Assembly (NCBI RefSeq): GCF_001282685.1
Contig: NZ_LN875034.1
Coordinates: forward strand, 117,533-181,532
Length of the DNA stretch: 64,000 bases
Direction of reading: 5' to 3'
Source: Niameybacter massiliensis
GTDB taxonomy: Bacteria; Bacillota; Clostridia; Lachnospirales; Cellulosilyticaceae
Each line of letters starts with the position of its first letter. The first letter of the stretch is position 1. The notes beneath the pieces were generated by a model. That model was not told where the DNA came from and did not search any database. It saw only the letters and a list, made by a program, of their open reading frames with translations. Of the stretch, positions 54,314-63,930 are shown piece after piece. A program made the position numbers and the translations under genes.

Positions 54314-54886
54314 ATGGCACAGCAATATACTAGAAAAGTAATACGTGATGCATTTGTTCAGATGCTGAATGAACGTCCTTTAAATAAGATTACAGTGAAG
54401 GACATTGTTACAGTATGTGAAATCAACCGAAATACCTTTTATTACTATTATCCAGATCTATATGCTTTATTAGAAGAGCTATTTCAGACAGAGTTTCAAA
54501 AGGTGAGGGAAGAATATAATGCTTCTCTATCCTGGGAAGAGAGCTTCCTCGTTGCAACCCATTTTGCGCTTCAAAATAAAAAAGCTATCTATCATGTCTA
54601 TAATTCCCTTCAAAAAGAAGAACTAGAAAAATACTTATATAATGTAGCAGAAAATGTCATGAGTCGTTATGTAGAAGAGATGAGCCGCGATATACCAGCA
54701 GCGGATAGTGACAAGCGTCTGATTGTAACCTTTTATCAAAGCGCGCTAACAGAAATGCTACTCCACTGGATTGGCTCAGGGATGAAAGAGGACCCAGAAA
54801 AGGTGATTCATAGAATTGGTTTACTCTTTGATGGCAATATTGCTTTATCTCTTCAAAGAAGTGCAAGCTTAAAAGATAAGTGGTAG
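54314..54886 (+). CDS. TetR-family transcription regulator
   Basis: 190 residues. N-terminal helix-turn-helix KITVKDIVTVCEINRNTFYY (about 25-44) with YYYYPDLYALLEEL; helical C-terminal ligand domain. GGAGGTAGG precedes the ATG. It lies upstream of, and in line with, the oleate hydratase gene, an arrangement seen for fatty-acid-responsive TetR proteins, so it probably represses that gene. Inference from position only. Confidence 0.88.
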   Translation: MAQQYTRKVIRDAFVQMLNERPLNKITVKDIVTVCEINRNTFYYYYPDLYALLEELFQTEFQKVREEYNASLSWEESFLVATHFALQNKKAIYHVYNSLQKEELEKYLYNVAENVMSRYVEEMSRDIPAADSDKRLIVTFYQSALTEMLLHWIGSGMKEDPEKVIHRIGLLFDGNIALSLQRSASLKDKW

Positions 54887-54937
54887 AAAAAGATACAGAC
54901 AAAAGTTATCAAGTGCCTAAAATTTCATCAAATTAAA

Positions 54938-54978
54938 AGTGGTGTTCGAAGTTTGAACATCGCTCTTTTGTTGTCTGT
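54938..54978 (+). terminator. Probable terminator after tetR, possibly an operator
   Basis: AGTGGTGTTC and GAACATCGCT pair (two G-T pairs) around a GAAGTTT loop, followed by CTTTTGTTG. The core TGTTCGAAGTTTGAACA is nearly palindromic, so binding of the TetR protein here is an alternative. Confidence 0.55.
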
Positions 54979-55069
54979 TGTGACCGAATACATAAATTGA
55001 TAAAGTTAATTTATAAGCGAAATAGATGAATTAACAAATAATAGATAAGAAGTTTAGGGAGGAATGTTT

Positions 55070-56845
55070 ATGTATTATGGTAGTGGTAATTATGAAGCTT
55101 TTGCACGTCCTTTAAAACCAGAAGGTGTTGATAATAAATCAGCCTATCTTATTGGGTCAGGTCTTGGTGCACTAGCAGCAGCTTGTTACTTAGTACGTGA
55201 TGGTCAAATGAAAGGTGAACGTATTCATATCTTAGAAAAAGACCCTATTCCAGGTGGTGCATGTGATGGCTATGAATATCAAAATCTAGGTTACGTTATG
55301 CGTGGTGGACGTGAAATGGATAACCACTTTGAATGTATGTGGGATTTAATGCGTTCTATCCCATCTATTGAAACAGAGGGCGTTAGTGTTTTAGATGAAT
55401 ATTACTGGCTTAACAAAAAGGATCCTAACTACTCATTAATGCGTGCAACCATTAATTGTGGTGAAGATGCACATACAGATGGTAAATTTGGTTTATCAGA
55501 TAAAGGTGCTATGGAGATTATGAAATTATTCTTCACACCAGATGAAGCCCTTTACAACAGACGTATTGATGAATTATTTAGCGAAGAGGTACTCAACTCT
55601 AACTTCTGGTTATATTGGCGTACAATGTTTGCTTTTGAAAATTGGCATAGTGCATTAGAAATGAAACTTTATATTAAACGTTTCATTCACCATATTGGTG
55701 GATTACCAGACTTTAAGGCACTTAGATTTACAAAATACAATCAATATGAATCAATGATTTTACCAATGGTAAAATACCTTGAATCACACAATGTTCAATT
55801 CCACTATGAAACAGAAGTAATCAATGTAGAATTTGATATCAGACCAAGCAAAAAAGTAGCTAAACGTATTATCTTCGTACATGATGGTGCAGAAGATGCC
55901 ATTGATTTAAGCGAAGATGACTTAGTCTTTATTACGAATGGTAGTTGTACAGAGTGTTCAACACTTGGAGACCACCATACTCCAGCACCATTTAACTATG
56001 AAATCAAACCAGGTAAATGTTGGGATATGTGGCGTAAGATAGCAGCCCAAGACCCTTCATTTGGTCATCCAGATAAATTCTGTACAACACCAGATTTAAC
56101 AAACTGGATGTCAGCTACAGTGACAACACTAGATGATAAGATTCCTCCATACGTTCAAAAGATTTGTCAACGTGATCCATTTAGTGGAAAAGTCGTTACA
56201 GGAGGTATTGTTACAGCTAAAGACTCTAACTGGTTACTTAGCTGGACATTCAACCGTCAACCACAATTCCGTACACAACCAAAAGGTCAGTTAGTAGGCT
56301 GGATCTATGGATTATTCAGTGATAAACCAGGTAACTTTGTAAAGAAAACGATGAAAGAATGTACAGGTAAAGAAATCTGTATGGAATGGTTATACCACAT
56401 GGGTGTACCAGTAGATCAAATTGAAGATTTAGCAGAAAATAGCTCAAATTGTATTCCTTGTATGATGCCTTACATCACATCATTCTTCATGCCACGTGAA
56501 GCAGGAGATAGACCAGATGTAGTACCACAAGGTGCTGTAAACTTTGCTTTCCTTGGACAATTTGCAGAAACAGAACGTGATACAATCTTTACAACAGAAT
56601 ACTCTATGCGTACAGGTATGGAAGCAGTATACACATTACTTAATGTAGATCGTGCTGTTCCAGAGGTATGGGGAAGCGTGTATGATGTACGTGCACTTTT
56701 AAATTCAACAGTACAGTTAAGAGATGGCAAGAAGGTAACTGAAATGAATTTAGGCCTTAAAGAAAAAATGGTTATGAAAGATGTGCTTAAGAAAATTCAT
56801 GGTTCAGATATTGAAAAATTACTCAAAGAATATAATCTAATCTAG
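55070..56845 (+). CDS. ohyA: Oleate hydratase (FAD-dependent)
   Basis: 591 residues from the ATG at 55070. The ATG at 55064 lies one base from the AGGGAGG ribosome site and is too close. The protein then begins MYYGSGNYEAFARP, the normal start of the family. FAD-binding motif LIGSGLGALAAACYLVRDG (about 27-45), and RGGREMDNHFECMW with Glu82 at the position reported as catalytic in relatives. FATs of this family add water to the cis-9 double bond of oleate giving 10-hydroxystearate, detoxifying unsaturated fatty acids; formerly called myosin-cross-reactive antigen. Own terminator; regulator candidate is the TetR gene upstream. Confidence 0.95.
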   Translation: MYYGSGNYEAFARPLKPEGVDNKSAYLIGSGLGALAAACYLVRDGQMKGERIHILEKDPIPGGACDGYEYQNLGYVMRGGREMDNHFECMWDLMRSIPSIETEGVSVLDEYYWLNKKDPNYSLMRATINCGEDAHTDGKFGLSDKGAMEIMKLFFTPDEALYNRRIDELFSEEVLNSNFWLYWRTMFAFENWHSALEMKLYIKRFIHHIGGLPDFKALRFTKYNQYESMILPMVKYLESHNVQFHYETEVINVEFDIRPSKKVAKRIIFVHDGAEDAIDLSEDDLVFITNGSCTECSTLGDHHTPAPFNYEIKPGKCWDMWRKIAAQDPSFGHPDKFCTTPDLTNWMSATVTTLDDKIPPYVQKICQRDPFSGKVVTGGIVTAKDSNWLLSWTFNRQPQFRTQPKGQLVGWIYGLFSDKPGNFVKKTMKECTGKEICMEWLYHMGVPVDQIEDLAENSSNCIPCMMPYITSFFMPREAGDRPDVVPQGAVNFAFLGQFAETERDTIFTTEYSMRTGMEAVYTLLNVDRAVPEVWGSVYDVRALLNSTVQLRDGKKVTEMNLGLKEKMVMKDVLKKIHGSDIEKLLKEYNLI

Positions 56846-56852
56846 AACGAGA

Positions 56853-56888
56853 AGGGCAAGGTGAAAAATACACCTTGCTCTTTTTAGA
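56853..56888 (+). terminator. Intrinsic terminator after oleate hydratase
   Basis: GGCAAGGTG and CACCTTGCTC arms around AAAAATA, followed by TTTTTA. Confidence 0.85.
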
Positions 56889-57292
56889 GTGTAAGAAGGT
56901 TACCTTTTTGAAAATGTGAAAAGTAAAGTTGAGGTAGTGTATTTCTTGAAAGCATTGGAATGAGTGGTTTTTTTGCGAAAGTGAGATGATGAGGAAGTGT
57001 ATTTGTTATAAGTAAGATGAATAGATATAAGGTGAAATAAATGAAAATATAAATTCTTTAAAAAGAATATTCAGAATTAAAAGATGTAAACTAATGACAA
57101 TAGATATATAGATAAATACATATAAAAGCTTAAAATTAATGATTTTATAATAAATGTATTTACATGTGTTGAAAAAATAGTTATGATTAACAAGAAAGAT
57201 AATGAAGTTTAAAGGGTTAAATAAATCATTTGGGTTAAAAATTAAGAAATTTAATAGCTTAGAATCTACTATTAATGACTGGAGATGATAAC
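56889..57292. other. AT-rich intergenic region, nothing recognised
   Basis: About 400 bases between the oleate hydratase terminator and the DUF4914 gene. It should hold the promoter of the latter, but no convincing boxes, repeats, RNA or small gene were seen. An open frame on the minus strand (57006-57359) is low-complexity and overlaps the real gene, so it is not accepted. Confidence 0.4.
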
Positions 57293-59173
57293 ATGAATAA
57301 TGTGTTAAACAAGATGGTATTACCAATAGAGGTATTAGAATTATTAAGTGAACAGTCAAATCTTATTGTACCTAGAAATAGAGAACACTTACTAGAACTA
57401 GCATTAGGGGAAAAAGATAATAAAATATTTGAAGTCGCATACCATGTTCCAGAGATGGGCCAAGTTGTAGAAGCGGAAGTTGTAAAATGTAAAAATGGTG
57501 TGGCAGTTAACTATAAAGAAATGTATATGAGACGACGTGACCCTCACTGTATGGTCATAGCAGACCATAAACCAACAGATAAACCACGCTATAAAGAAAA
57601 ATATGGGGAAGAATTTGATAGAACAAGGGAACTTACCTTTGAATGGTTAGGTAGCCAAGAATTAATGGTTGTACCATTTATGGCAGGGGGCCATGAACGA
57701 GGCTATGAAGCAATACTTATTGCACCTAAAAATGCAGGATTCTTTGCAGCAGCTTTAGGAGACCTTCAAGGATTAGTACCTGCAGATGAGGTAAGAGATG
57801 GGTTTAAACCAAGATCTATTGTATACTTAGCACCTCCTTTTAGACATACACACTTTGATGGGAAACAAGTCGTTGTGCATAATAGATTAGAGGGTGTACA
57901 TGAAGTATTCTCCTATAACTTATATCCAGGTCCAAGTGCTAAAAAGGGAATGTATAGTGTATTACTGGATATTGGTGAAGAAGAGTCATGGGTAACCTTA
58001 CATGCTTCAACCGTTAAAGTGATTACACCATACGAAAATGTATTAACCATCATGCATGAAGGTGCAAGTGGTGGTGGTAAAAGTGAAATGGCAGAGTACA
58101 TTCACAAAGATGCAGAAGGGCATATTTTACTTGCTCGTAACACCGTTACAAGAGATAAAACTTATATTGACCTTAATGCAAATTGTGAACTTCAACCTGT
58201 AACAGATGATATGGCAATGTGCCATCCAAGTGTGCAAGGGGATAGTAAGAAGCTTGTGGTAGCAGATGGTGAAGAAGGCTGGTTCCTTCGTATGAATCAT
58301 ATTACAGAATATGGTACAGATCCACATTATGAGAAAATGTGCATTCATCCAAAACAACCACTTATTTTCTTAAACATGCATGCAACGCCAGATTCAACAT
58401 GCTTAATCTGGGAACATACTCTAGACGAAGAAACGGGTAAACCTTGTCCGAACCCACGTGTAATTATGCCTAGAAGTTATGTGCCAAATATTATTAATGA
58501 ACCTGTAGAAGTAGATATTAGAAGCTTTGGGGTAAGAGCTCCTATTTGTACAAAAGAAGAGCCAAGCTATGGTATCATGGGGATGTTCCATATCCTTCCT
58601 CCAGCACTTGCATGGTTATGGAGATTAGTTGCACCAAGGGGACATGCTAATCCAAGTATCCTAGATAGTGAAGGTATGGTAAGTGAAGGGGTAGGATCTT
58701 ACTGGCCATTTGCTACAGGTAAAAAAGTAGACCAAGCAAACTTATTATTAGAACAAATTATGAGAACACCAAGTACAAGATACATCCTTATACCAAATCA
58801 AAATATTGGGGCTTATGAAGTAGGGTTCATGTCTCAATGGATTGCTAGAGAATACTTAGCAAGAAGGGGTAGTGTGAAGTTTAGAACAGAGCAATTAGAA
58901 GCATCTAGATGTCCACTATTAGGTTACTCCTTAGCAAATCTTAAAGTTGATGGTATGGATTTACCAAAAGTACTACTTAGAACACATTTACAACCTGAAG
59001 TAGGAACTGAAGGTTATGACAAAGGGGCGACTATCCTAAATGATTTCTTTAAAGAAGAACTCAAGAAGTACTTATCTCCAGAACTTCATCCATTAGGTAG
59101 ACAAATTATAGAGTGCTGTTTAAATGACGGAACGTTAGATGATTATATTGAGTTAATGCCAATCAGATTGTAA
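57293..59173 (+). CDS. DUF4914 family protein with PEPCK-like P-loop
   Basis: 626 residues from the ATG at 57293, chosen because CTGGAG lies 9 bases before it; an ATG six codons earlier precedes that site. The centre has a P-loop GASGGGKSEM (about 257-266), like the kinase loop of phosphoenolpyruvate carboxykinase and HPr kinase. Other conserved-looking blocks are VPFMAGGHERGYEAIL, LAPPFRHTHFDGKQVVVHNR, PVTDDMAMCHP and GHANPSILDSEGMVSEGVGS. No signal peptide. I recognise the family as DUF4914, for which I know no function. A nucleotide-dependent kinase or carboxykinase-like enzyme is plausible. Single gene with strong terminator. Confidence 0.8.
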   Translation: MNNVLNKMVLPIEVLELLSEQSNLIVPRNREHLLELALGEKDNKIFEVAYHVPEMGQVVEAEVVKCKNGVAVNYKEMYMRRRDPHCMVIADHKPTDKPRYKEKYGEEFDRTRELTFEWLGSQELMVVPFMAGGHERGYEAILIAPKNAGFFAAALGDLQGLVPADEVRDGFKPRSIVYLAPPFRHTHFDGKQVVVHNRLEGVHEVFSYNLYPGPSAKKGMYSVLLDIGEEESWVTLHASTVKVITPYENVLTIMHEGASGGGKSEMAEYIHKDAEGHILLARNTVTRDKTYIDLNANCELQPVTDDMAMCHPSVQGDSKKLVVADGEEGWFLRMNHITEYGTDPHYEKMCIHPKQPLIFLNMHATPDSTCLIWEHTLDEETGKPCPNPRVIMPRSYVPNIINEPVEVDIRSFGVRAPICTKEEPSYGIMGMFHILPPALAWLWRLVAPRGHANPSILDSEGMVSEGVGSYWPFATGKKVDQANLLLEQIMRTPSTRYILIPNQNIGAYEVGFMSQWIAREYLARRGSVKFRTEQLEASRCPLLGYSLANLKVDGMDLPKVLLRTHLQPEVGTEGYDKGATILNDFFKEELKKYLSPELHPLGRQIIECCLNDGTLDDYIELMPIRL

Positions 59174-59194
59174 TAGAGTATATGATTAATAAAT

Positions 59195-59232
59195 AAAAAA
59201 AGCCTCCTAGATTAATTCTAGGAGGCTTTTTT
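59195..59232. terminator. Bidirectional terminator between DUF4914 gene and ABC exporter
   Basis: GCCTCCTAGA and TCTAGGAGGC around TTAAT, with A-run and T-run flanks, between convergent genes. Confidence 0.92.
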
Positions 59233-59241
59233 ATTTATTAT

Positions 59242-61020
59242 TTAAGCTTTTAATAATTCATATTGTGTTGTGTAAAGGTGACAGTAGCCACCACCTTGGG
59301 CGATAAGCTCATCATGTGTACCCATTTCAAGGATCTTACCATCTTGAATGTAGATAATTTTATCTGAGTTCTTGATAGTAGAAAGTCTATGAGCGATAAC
59401 AAATGAAGTTCTACCTTTAAGGAGCTCATCAAGCCCTTGTTGAAGAAGTACTTCAGTCTGACTATCAATACTTGAAGTTGCTTCATCTAAGATAAGAATC
59501 TTAGGATTTGCAAGAAGTGCACGGGCGAATGAGATAAGCTGTCTTTGACCTACAGAAAGTCTATCACCACGTTCATTAACTACTGTTTCGTAACCTTGTT
59601 CAAAGCTCATAATGAAGTCATGGGCTTTAACAACTTTTGCTGCAGCGATAACTTCTTCATCTGTTGCATCTAAGTTACCGTAGCGGATGTTATCCATGAT
59701 GGTACCTGAGAAGATGAATGAGTCTTGCATCATGATCCCCATTTGCCCACGAAGTGACTTAAGGGTTACTTGACTGATATCATGACCATCGATAAGGATA
59801 CGACCGTCATTAATATTGTAGAAGCGGCTAATAAGGTTGATGATGGTTGTTTTACCTGAACCCGTTGGTCCAACAATGGCAACACGTTCACCAGGTTTAG
59901 CTGTGAAACTTACACCTTTAAGAATCATTTCATCATCTTCATAAGCAAATTTAACATCTTCGAATTCTACAAGGCCGTTAATTTGAGGAAGCTCAGTTGC
60001 ACCAGGTGCATCTTGAACAGTTGGTTCTTCATCCATAAGTTCGAAGATACGCTCAAGGTTTGCCATAGCATTGATGATTGTGTTATAGAAGTTACCAAGG
60101 TTTGTGATAGGACCCCAGAAACGCCACACATAAGCAACAAAGGCAACAAGTAAACCAACAGTGATATTATCTACAAAGATAAATACTGCACTACCATATA
60201 CAAGGGCAACAGTTAAAGTTGCTACGTTATCCATAATAGGCCATACAAGGAAGTTAAGTTTAACAGCACCAAGCCAAGCGTTGCTGTATTCTTCACATAC
60301 GTGCTCATTAACACGCATACTTTCTTCTTCGTGAGCAAAGGCTTGAGTAACGCGCATGCCATTAATACTTTCACTTACATAAGCGTTCATATTAGATTGC
60401 TTTGTACTAAGCTTTTGATGTGCTTTTCTTTGAAGGGCTTTAAGTGGGTACATGAAAGCCATAAGAATAGGAACACCGATTAAACTTACCCAAGCAAGTC
60501 TAGCATCTAATACAAACATAAAGACCATAGTAAGAATAATACTAAAGATATCTGCTACTAAATTGACAAAACCGTTACTTAATAAATCACTTAAAGAGTT
60601 AATGTAGTTTACAACTCTTACTAAAATTTTGCCGTGAGGTCTAGTATCATAATATGTAAAAGGAAGTCTTTGTAAGTTCACAAAGAGGTCATGACGCATA
60701 TCGATAAGAATGTCTTGCCCTACGCGTCCCATTGTTTTAATACGATTTTGCATAATCCAACTGATACCAATCAATGAAAGGATGAAAAGTACAGTTGCAC
60801 CTGTAAGACCTGCAATATTTTTATTTGGAATATAGTCATCGAGTGCTACTTTAATAATATAAGGACCAAGTAGGCCTAGTATACTTGAAATAACCATGAG
60901 GAACATACAGAAGAAGATTGGTTTGTTGTATGGTCTCATATAGTCATAAAGGCGTTTTACATGGTACATGCTAAACCCTTGTTCTAATGTTTCGTCTTGA
61001 TCGAAGGTATTACGTGCCAT
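59242..61020 (-). CDS. ABC exporter half-transporter B (catalytic Walker B)
   Basis: 592 residues. Six membrane helices (about 30-330), then an ATPase domain: Walker A GPTGSGKTT, signature LSVGQRQLISFARAL, Walker B ILILDEATSSID with the catalytic Glu, and H-loop IAHRLSTIKNSD. Its ATG directly abuts the stop of the other half-transporter, ribosome site AGGAGG within it. Together they form a heterodimeric multidrug or lipid-type exporter. Here the signature has Val for the usual first Gly (LSVGQ). Substrate unknown. Confidence 0.93.
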   Translation of the reverse strand: MARNTFDQDETLEQGFSMYHVKRLYDYMRPYNKPIFFCMFLMVISSILGLLGPYIIKVALDDYIPNKNIAGLTGATVLFILSLIGISWIMQNRIKTMGRVGQDILIDMRHDLFVNLQRLPFTYYDTRPHGKILVRVVNYINSLSDLLSNGFVNLVADIFSIILTMVFMFVLDARLAWVSLIGVPILMAFMYPLKALQRKAHQKLSTKQSNMNAYVSESINGMRVTQAFAHEEESMRVNEHVCEEYSNAWLGAVKLNFLVWPIMDNVATLTVALVYGSAVFIFVDNITVGLLVAFVAYVWRFWGPITNLGNFYNTIINAMANLERIFELMDEEPTVQDAPGATELPQINGLVEFEDVKFAYEDDEMILKGVSFTAKPGERVAIVGPTGSGKTTIINLISRFYNINDGRILIDGHDISQVTLKSLRGQMGIMMQDSFIFSGTIMDNIRYGNLDATDEEVIAAAKVVKAHDFIMSFEQGYETVVNERGDRLSVGQRQLISFARALLANPKILILDEATSSIDSQTEVLLQQGLDELLKGRTSFVIAHRLSTIKNSDKIIYIQDGKILEMGTHDELIAQGGGYCHLYTTQYELLKA

Positions 61021-62781
61021 TTAGTTCGCCTCCTTTTGTGTAAAATCAGCAAGTTCTTGATCAAAGTCACCAAATTGTGTTTCAAATACTTTGTAGTAAT
61101 GACCTTTAAGTGCCATAAGTTCATCATGTGTGCCTTGCTCAATAACACGGCCACGTCTAAGAACTAAAATAAGGTCAGCAGCTTTAACTGAAGAAATACG
61201 GTGAGCAATAATGAACGTTGTACGTTTGCGTGTTGTTTCATTAAGCTTTTGTTGAATACGCATCTCTGTTTCCATGTCTAGAGCTGAAGTTGTATCATCT
61301 AAGATTAAAACTGAAGGATCTTTGATGAGTGCACGAGCAAGCGCAATACGTTGTCTTTGACCACCAGAAAGGCCTACACCACGTTCACCAACAACAGTGT
61401 CATATCCTTCTGGCATACTACGGATAAAGCTATCTGCTTCTGCCATAGCAGCAAATTGTTGAATTTGGTTAGATGAAGCTCTTGGTACTCCGTAGCGGAT
61501 GTTGGCTTCAATTGTATCAGAGAAGAGGAATACCTCTTGCATAGCCATGGCAATACTTTCACGAAGCTTTTTAAGACTATAGCTACGAATATCTTTTCCA
61601 TCGATTAATACTTGACCGCTTACAGGTTCGTAGAAACGACAGATTAAGTTGATTAAAGTAGATTTACCAGCACCAGTATGGCCGATAATACCTATTGTTT
61701 GACCAGGCTTTGCTTTAAAGGAAACTTTTCTAAGTGCATCTGTATCTTCAAAGCTGAAAGATACATTTTTGAACTCTATTTCTCCTTTAATACGCTCAGG
61801 TTCTTGTGCATCTTCTTGGTTTTGAATCTTAGATTCTGTAGCAAGAAGCTCACGGATTTTTTTAGAACTTGCAATGAAACGTTGTGTATCATTGATAAGG
61901 TATCCTGCAGAACGCATTGGGTTATTAAGTGCCCAAAGAAGTCCATTGAATGCCATTAAGTCACCGATAGTCATTTGATCTTGAATAACTAAGATTCCCC
62001 CAATAAAGATCATAACAACTGTTAGGAAGCTTGCTAAGAATTCTAAAATAGGAATATAGTGTTGAGTGACCTCAATGGTGTCCATATTTGCTTCCTTATA
62101 AAAGGCATTTTGTCTATTAAATTTTTCAATCTCATAGTCTTCTTTAGAGAAGGCTTTAACAATACGATTTCCACTAATGTTTTCTTGAACGACTGAGTTT
62201 AATCTTGAATAAGCTTCACGTGCTTTGTGGAAAGTAGGTCCGATACGTCTACTCATCTTTTCTGTAAAGAATGCAATAAATGGGCATACAATGAGCATAG
62301 CGATTGTTAAAGTTGGATTAATAAACCACATGCAAAGTAAGCCGAATACAAATACACTTACGTTATTTAAAATATTATAGATAACCCATGCGATAAAGTG
62401 TCTGAGGAGATCTGTATCCCCAGTAATACGTGCCATAAGGTCACCTGTTTTCATCTGTTTGTAAAAGTCTACGTCTAGAGTAAGAAGCTTATCGAATAAG
62501 TCTTTTCTAATACGTATTAAGATGTTTTGAGAAATACGCTCAAAACTCATCTGATAAGTATATGCTACTATGTTTTTAACAAGAGCAGTAACGATAGTGA
62601 TGAGCAAGATAGGTATAAGGATATTGGTTTCTCCACCCTCTAATACCCTATCTACAATAATCCCACCGAGAATAGGATTGATCATACTGATTAAAGCTGC
62701 TACAAGTACAAGTACTAAGCAAAAGCCATATTTGAACTTATAGTCTTTAAGGTATCCCCATATCCACTTAAATGTCTCCAT
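61021..62781 (-). CDS. ABC exporter half-transporter A (degenerate Walker B)
   Basis: 586 residues from the ATG at 62779-62781, which follows AGGAGGG; the longer reading adds 14 residues. Six membrane helices followed by the ATPase: Walker A GHTGAGKST, canonical signature LSGGQRQRIALARAL, Walker B VLILDDTTSALD with Asp in place of the catalytic Glu, H-loop IAHRISSVKAAD. The Asp together with LSVGQ in the partner fits one degenerate and one active ATP site, as in TM287/288 and BmrCD. First gene of the pair; an AraC regulator is divergent, 155 bases away, and may control it. Confidence 0.93.
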   Translation of the reverse strand: METFKWIWGYLKDYKFKYGFCLVLVLVAALISMINPILGGIIVDRVLEGGETNILIPILLITIVTALVKNIVAYTYQMSFERISQNILIRIRKDLFDKLLTLDVDFYKQMKTGDLMARITGDTDLLRHFIAWVIYNILNNVSVFVFGLLCMWFINPTLTIAMLIVCPFIAFFTEKMSRRIGPTFHKAREAYSRLNSVVQENISGNRIVKAFSKEDYEIEKFNRQNAFYKEANMDTIEVTQHYIPILEFLASFLTVVMIFIGGILVIQDQMTIGDLMAFNGLLWALNNPMRSAGYLINDTQRFIASSKKIRELLATESKIQNQEDAQEPERIKGEIEFKNVSFSFEDTDALRKVSFKAKPGQTIGIIGHTGAGKSTLINLICRFYEPVSGQVLIDGKDIRSYSLKKLRESIAMAMQEVFLFSDTIEANIRYGVPRASSNQIQQFAAMAEADSFIRSMPEGYDTVVGERGVGLSGGQRQRIALARALIKDPSVLILDDTTSALDMETEMRIQQKLNETTRKRTTFIIAHRISSVKAADLILVLRRGRVIEQGTHDELMALKGHYYKVFETQFGDFDQELADFTQKEAN

Positions 62782-62936
62782 AATGTCCCTCCTAATAGGT
62801 GATTTCAAACTAACACTCTTCATTATATAAAGATTAAAGAAAATAAAAATGTATTATATTAACCTATTGATGGATTTTCTTATAATGGTATACAATAGAA
62901 GTAACGATATTTAAAAGAGAGTAGAAGAGGTTTGCT

Positions 62937-63803
62937 ATGTTAATTCCTATACAGTGTATTGATTCGTTCAACCCACATGTTCTATTTATTATAAATGCAG
63001 TAACCAATAAAGATAATTTATATCCTACAACTTACCATGATCATGATTTTGTAGAATTATCAATTGTAACATCAGGACAAGTGAACTATTTAATAGAGGA
63101 CAAGAAATACGTACTTAAAAAGGATGATGTAATGGTATTTAACCCAGGCGTACATCATCAAGCATTATTAGATGCAAATACAACATGTACAGAGCTACAT
63201 ATAGGTATAGGGAACTTACACATAGATTGTACATCCCCTAACTATATGAAATCTTTGAACTGGCCGCCTATTGTATCTATACAAAAATATAAAAATGAAT
63301 TTATGGAGTGTTGTAATGAAATTGAACAAGAGCAACGCTTAAGACCTTTAGGACATAGCTTTGTCTTAAAGGCATTAGTGATGAAGCTTATCCTTATTAT
63401 CTATAGGGAAATGGATGAATGCAGTTCACCAACATCATTACAAGCTTCTCAATTTGCAAACCGTGATAAGAAGGTAATTGTTCAAAGCTTGATTGATTAC
63501 ATGCGTTCTTATTACATGGAAGACATTTCTCTTGATAATATTTCTAAAAACATGTATTTAAGTCCAGTTTATATTTCTAAAATTTTCAAAGAAGAAACGG
63601 GAACTTCACCTATTAATTATCTGATTCAAATTAGATTAGAGAAAGCAAAAGAAATATTAGAAAAACATGATATGCCTATTAATTTAGTAGCAAAATCTGT
63701 AGGTTATGACGATGCTTACTACTTCAGTAAGCTATTTAAAAAGTACTATGGAAGCGCTCCTTCTGCATATATTAAACAAAAGAGAAATCAAATCAAAGAA
63801 TAA
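62937..63803 (+). CDS. AraC-family transcription regulator with cupin domain
   Basis: 288 residues. N-terminal cupin sensor: YHDHDFVELSIVTSGQVNYLI, then DDVMVFNPGVHHQALL. C-terminal double helix-turn-helix: ISLDNISKNMYLSPVYISKI and INLVAKSVGYDDAYYFSKLF, ending YYGSAPSAYIKQKR. AGAAGAGG before ATG. Divergent to the ABC exporter and upstream of the truncated gene at the right edge, either of which could be its target. Ligand unknown. Confidence 0.9.
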   Translation: MLIPIQCIDSFNPHVLFIINAVTNKDNLYPTTYHDHDFVELSIVTSGQVNYLIEDKKYVLKKDDVMVFNPGVHHQALLDANTTCTELHIGIGNLHIDCTSPNYMKSLNWPPIVSIQKYKNEFMECCNEIEQEQRLRPLGHSFVLKALVMKLILIIYREMDECSSPTSLQASQFANRDKKVIVQSLIDYMRSYYMEDISLDNISKNMYLSPVYISKIFKEETGTSPINYLIQIRLEKAKEILEKHDMPINLVAKSVGYDDAYYFSKLFKKYYGSAPSAYIKQKRNQIKE

Positions 63804-63849
63804 ATTGTTTAAAATAAATAATATTTATTGAAAAAATTAGAAAAATATA

Positions 63850-63878
63850 TTGAAATGGTACGAATATCCATATATAAT
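63850..63878 (+). promoter_or_regulatory. Sigma-A promoter for the gene at the right edge
   Basis: TTGAAA (63850-63855), 17-base spacer, perfect TATAAT (63873-63878), 53 bases before the TTG start. Confidence 0.75.
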
Positions 63879-63930
63879 AATAGTAACGATACCGGAACTG
63901 ATTCCAGTGTCTATTCCAGGAGGTGAGGCA

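Noticed and set aside
57006-57359. Minus-strand open frame in the gap before DUF4914
   Set aside because: Low-complexity AT-rich translation overlapping the start of the real gene, with no ribosome site.
63804-63849. Terminator after the last AraC gene
   Set aside because: Only an A/T-only hairpin is visible, too weak to call.
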